NCBI GenBank assembly: GCA_021799935.1
Contig: JAJYZM010000082.1
Location: forward strand, 1-5,495
Direction of reading: 5' to 3'
Source: a bacterium
GTDB taxonomy: Bacteria; SZUA-79; Acidulodesulfobacterales; Acidulodesulfobacteraceae
Length of the DNA stretch: 5,495 nt
Both the position numbers and the translations under genes were made by a program. The notes under the pieces are model-generated. The model did no database searches. It saw nothing but the letters and a program-made list of their open reading frames with translations, and had not been told where the DNA came from. Positions 5,457 to 5,495 of this stretch are shown one piece after another. Numbering within the stretch: position 1 is the first letter of the stretch; the number at the start of each line of letters is the position of its first letter.

Positions 5457-5495
5457 TTAATGTACCCCCAATTTTTTGCAAATAAATCAAATAAA

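Overview
The window is AT-rich and comes from a Gram-negative, sulfur-oxidising bacterium. The evidence is a Tat-exported SoxB, a SoxA-like c-type cytochrome, exported DsrE-fold proteins (one of them a lipoprotein), strong GGAGG-type ribosome binding sites and heavy use of A/T-ending codons. The sequence alone does not fix the phylum. A low-GC thiosulfate oxidiser such as a Campylobacterota, Aquificota or Desulfobacterota-like lineage would fit, but that is a guess. Every gene I can support reads leftwards on the minus strand.

Right to left, which is the direction of transcription: soxB (5456-3765), exported DsrE-like protein 1 (3688-3161), a SoxA-like two-haem cytochrome (3125-2313), exported DsrE-like protein 2 (2233-1739) and a DsrE-like lipoprotein 3 (1679-1116). 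Spacings are 35-79 nt and most genes have good Shine-Dalgarno sites, so this looks like one sox operon, possibly with an internal promoter before DsrE-like 2. SoxX, SoxYZ and SoxCD are not in the window and may lie beyond the right edge. In the known Sox pathway, SoxAX couples thiosulfate to the SoxY cysteine and SoxB hydrolyses off sulfate. Here three secreted one-cysteine (or, in the lipoprotein, one non-lipid-cysteine) DsrE-fold proteins are interleaved with those enzymes, which suggests a periplasmic sulfur-carrier role.

Directly after the DsrE-like lipoprotein gene, in the same frame and separated only by its TAA stop, lies the last ~31 codons of a second soxB-like gene (1097-1002). It aligns without gaps to the SoxB C-terminus of this window, including the final HSRTAG and the stop position. 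This is best read as the relic of a duplicated soxB.

Further left are a perfect 14-bp inverted repeat (901-914/944-957), a well-formed sigma70-type promoter (884-857), a palindromic operator candidate (828-841) and a TetR-family regulator gene (812-225). At the left edge is the truncated 5' end of a secreted-protein gene (165-1) with a clear signal peptide, too short to identify. No tRNA, rRNA, CRISPR array or insertion sequence was seen.
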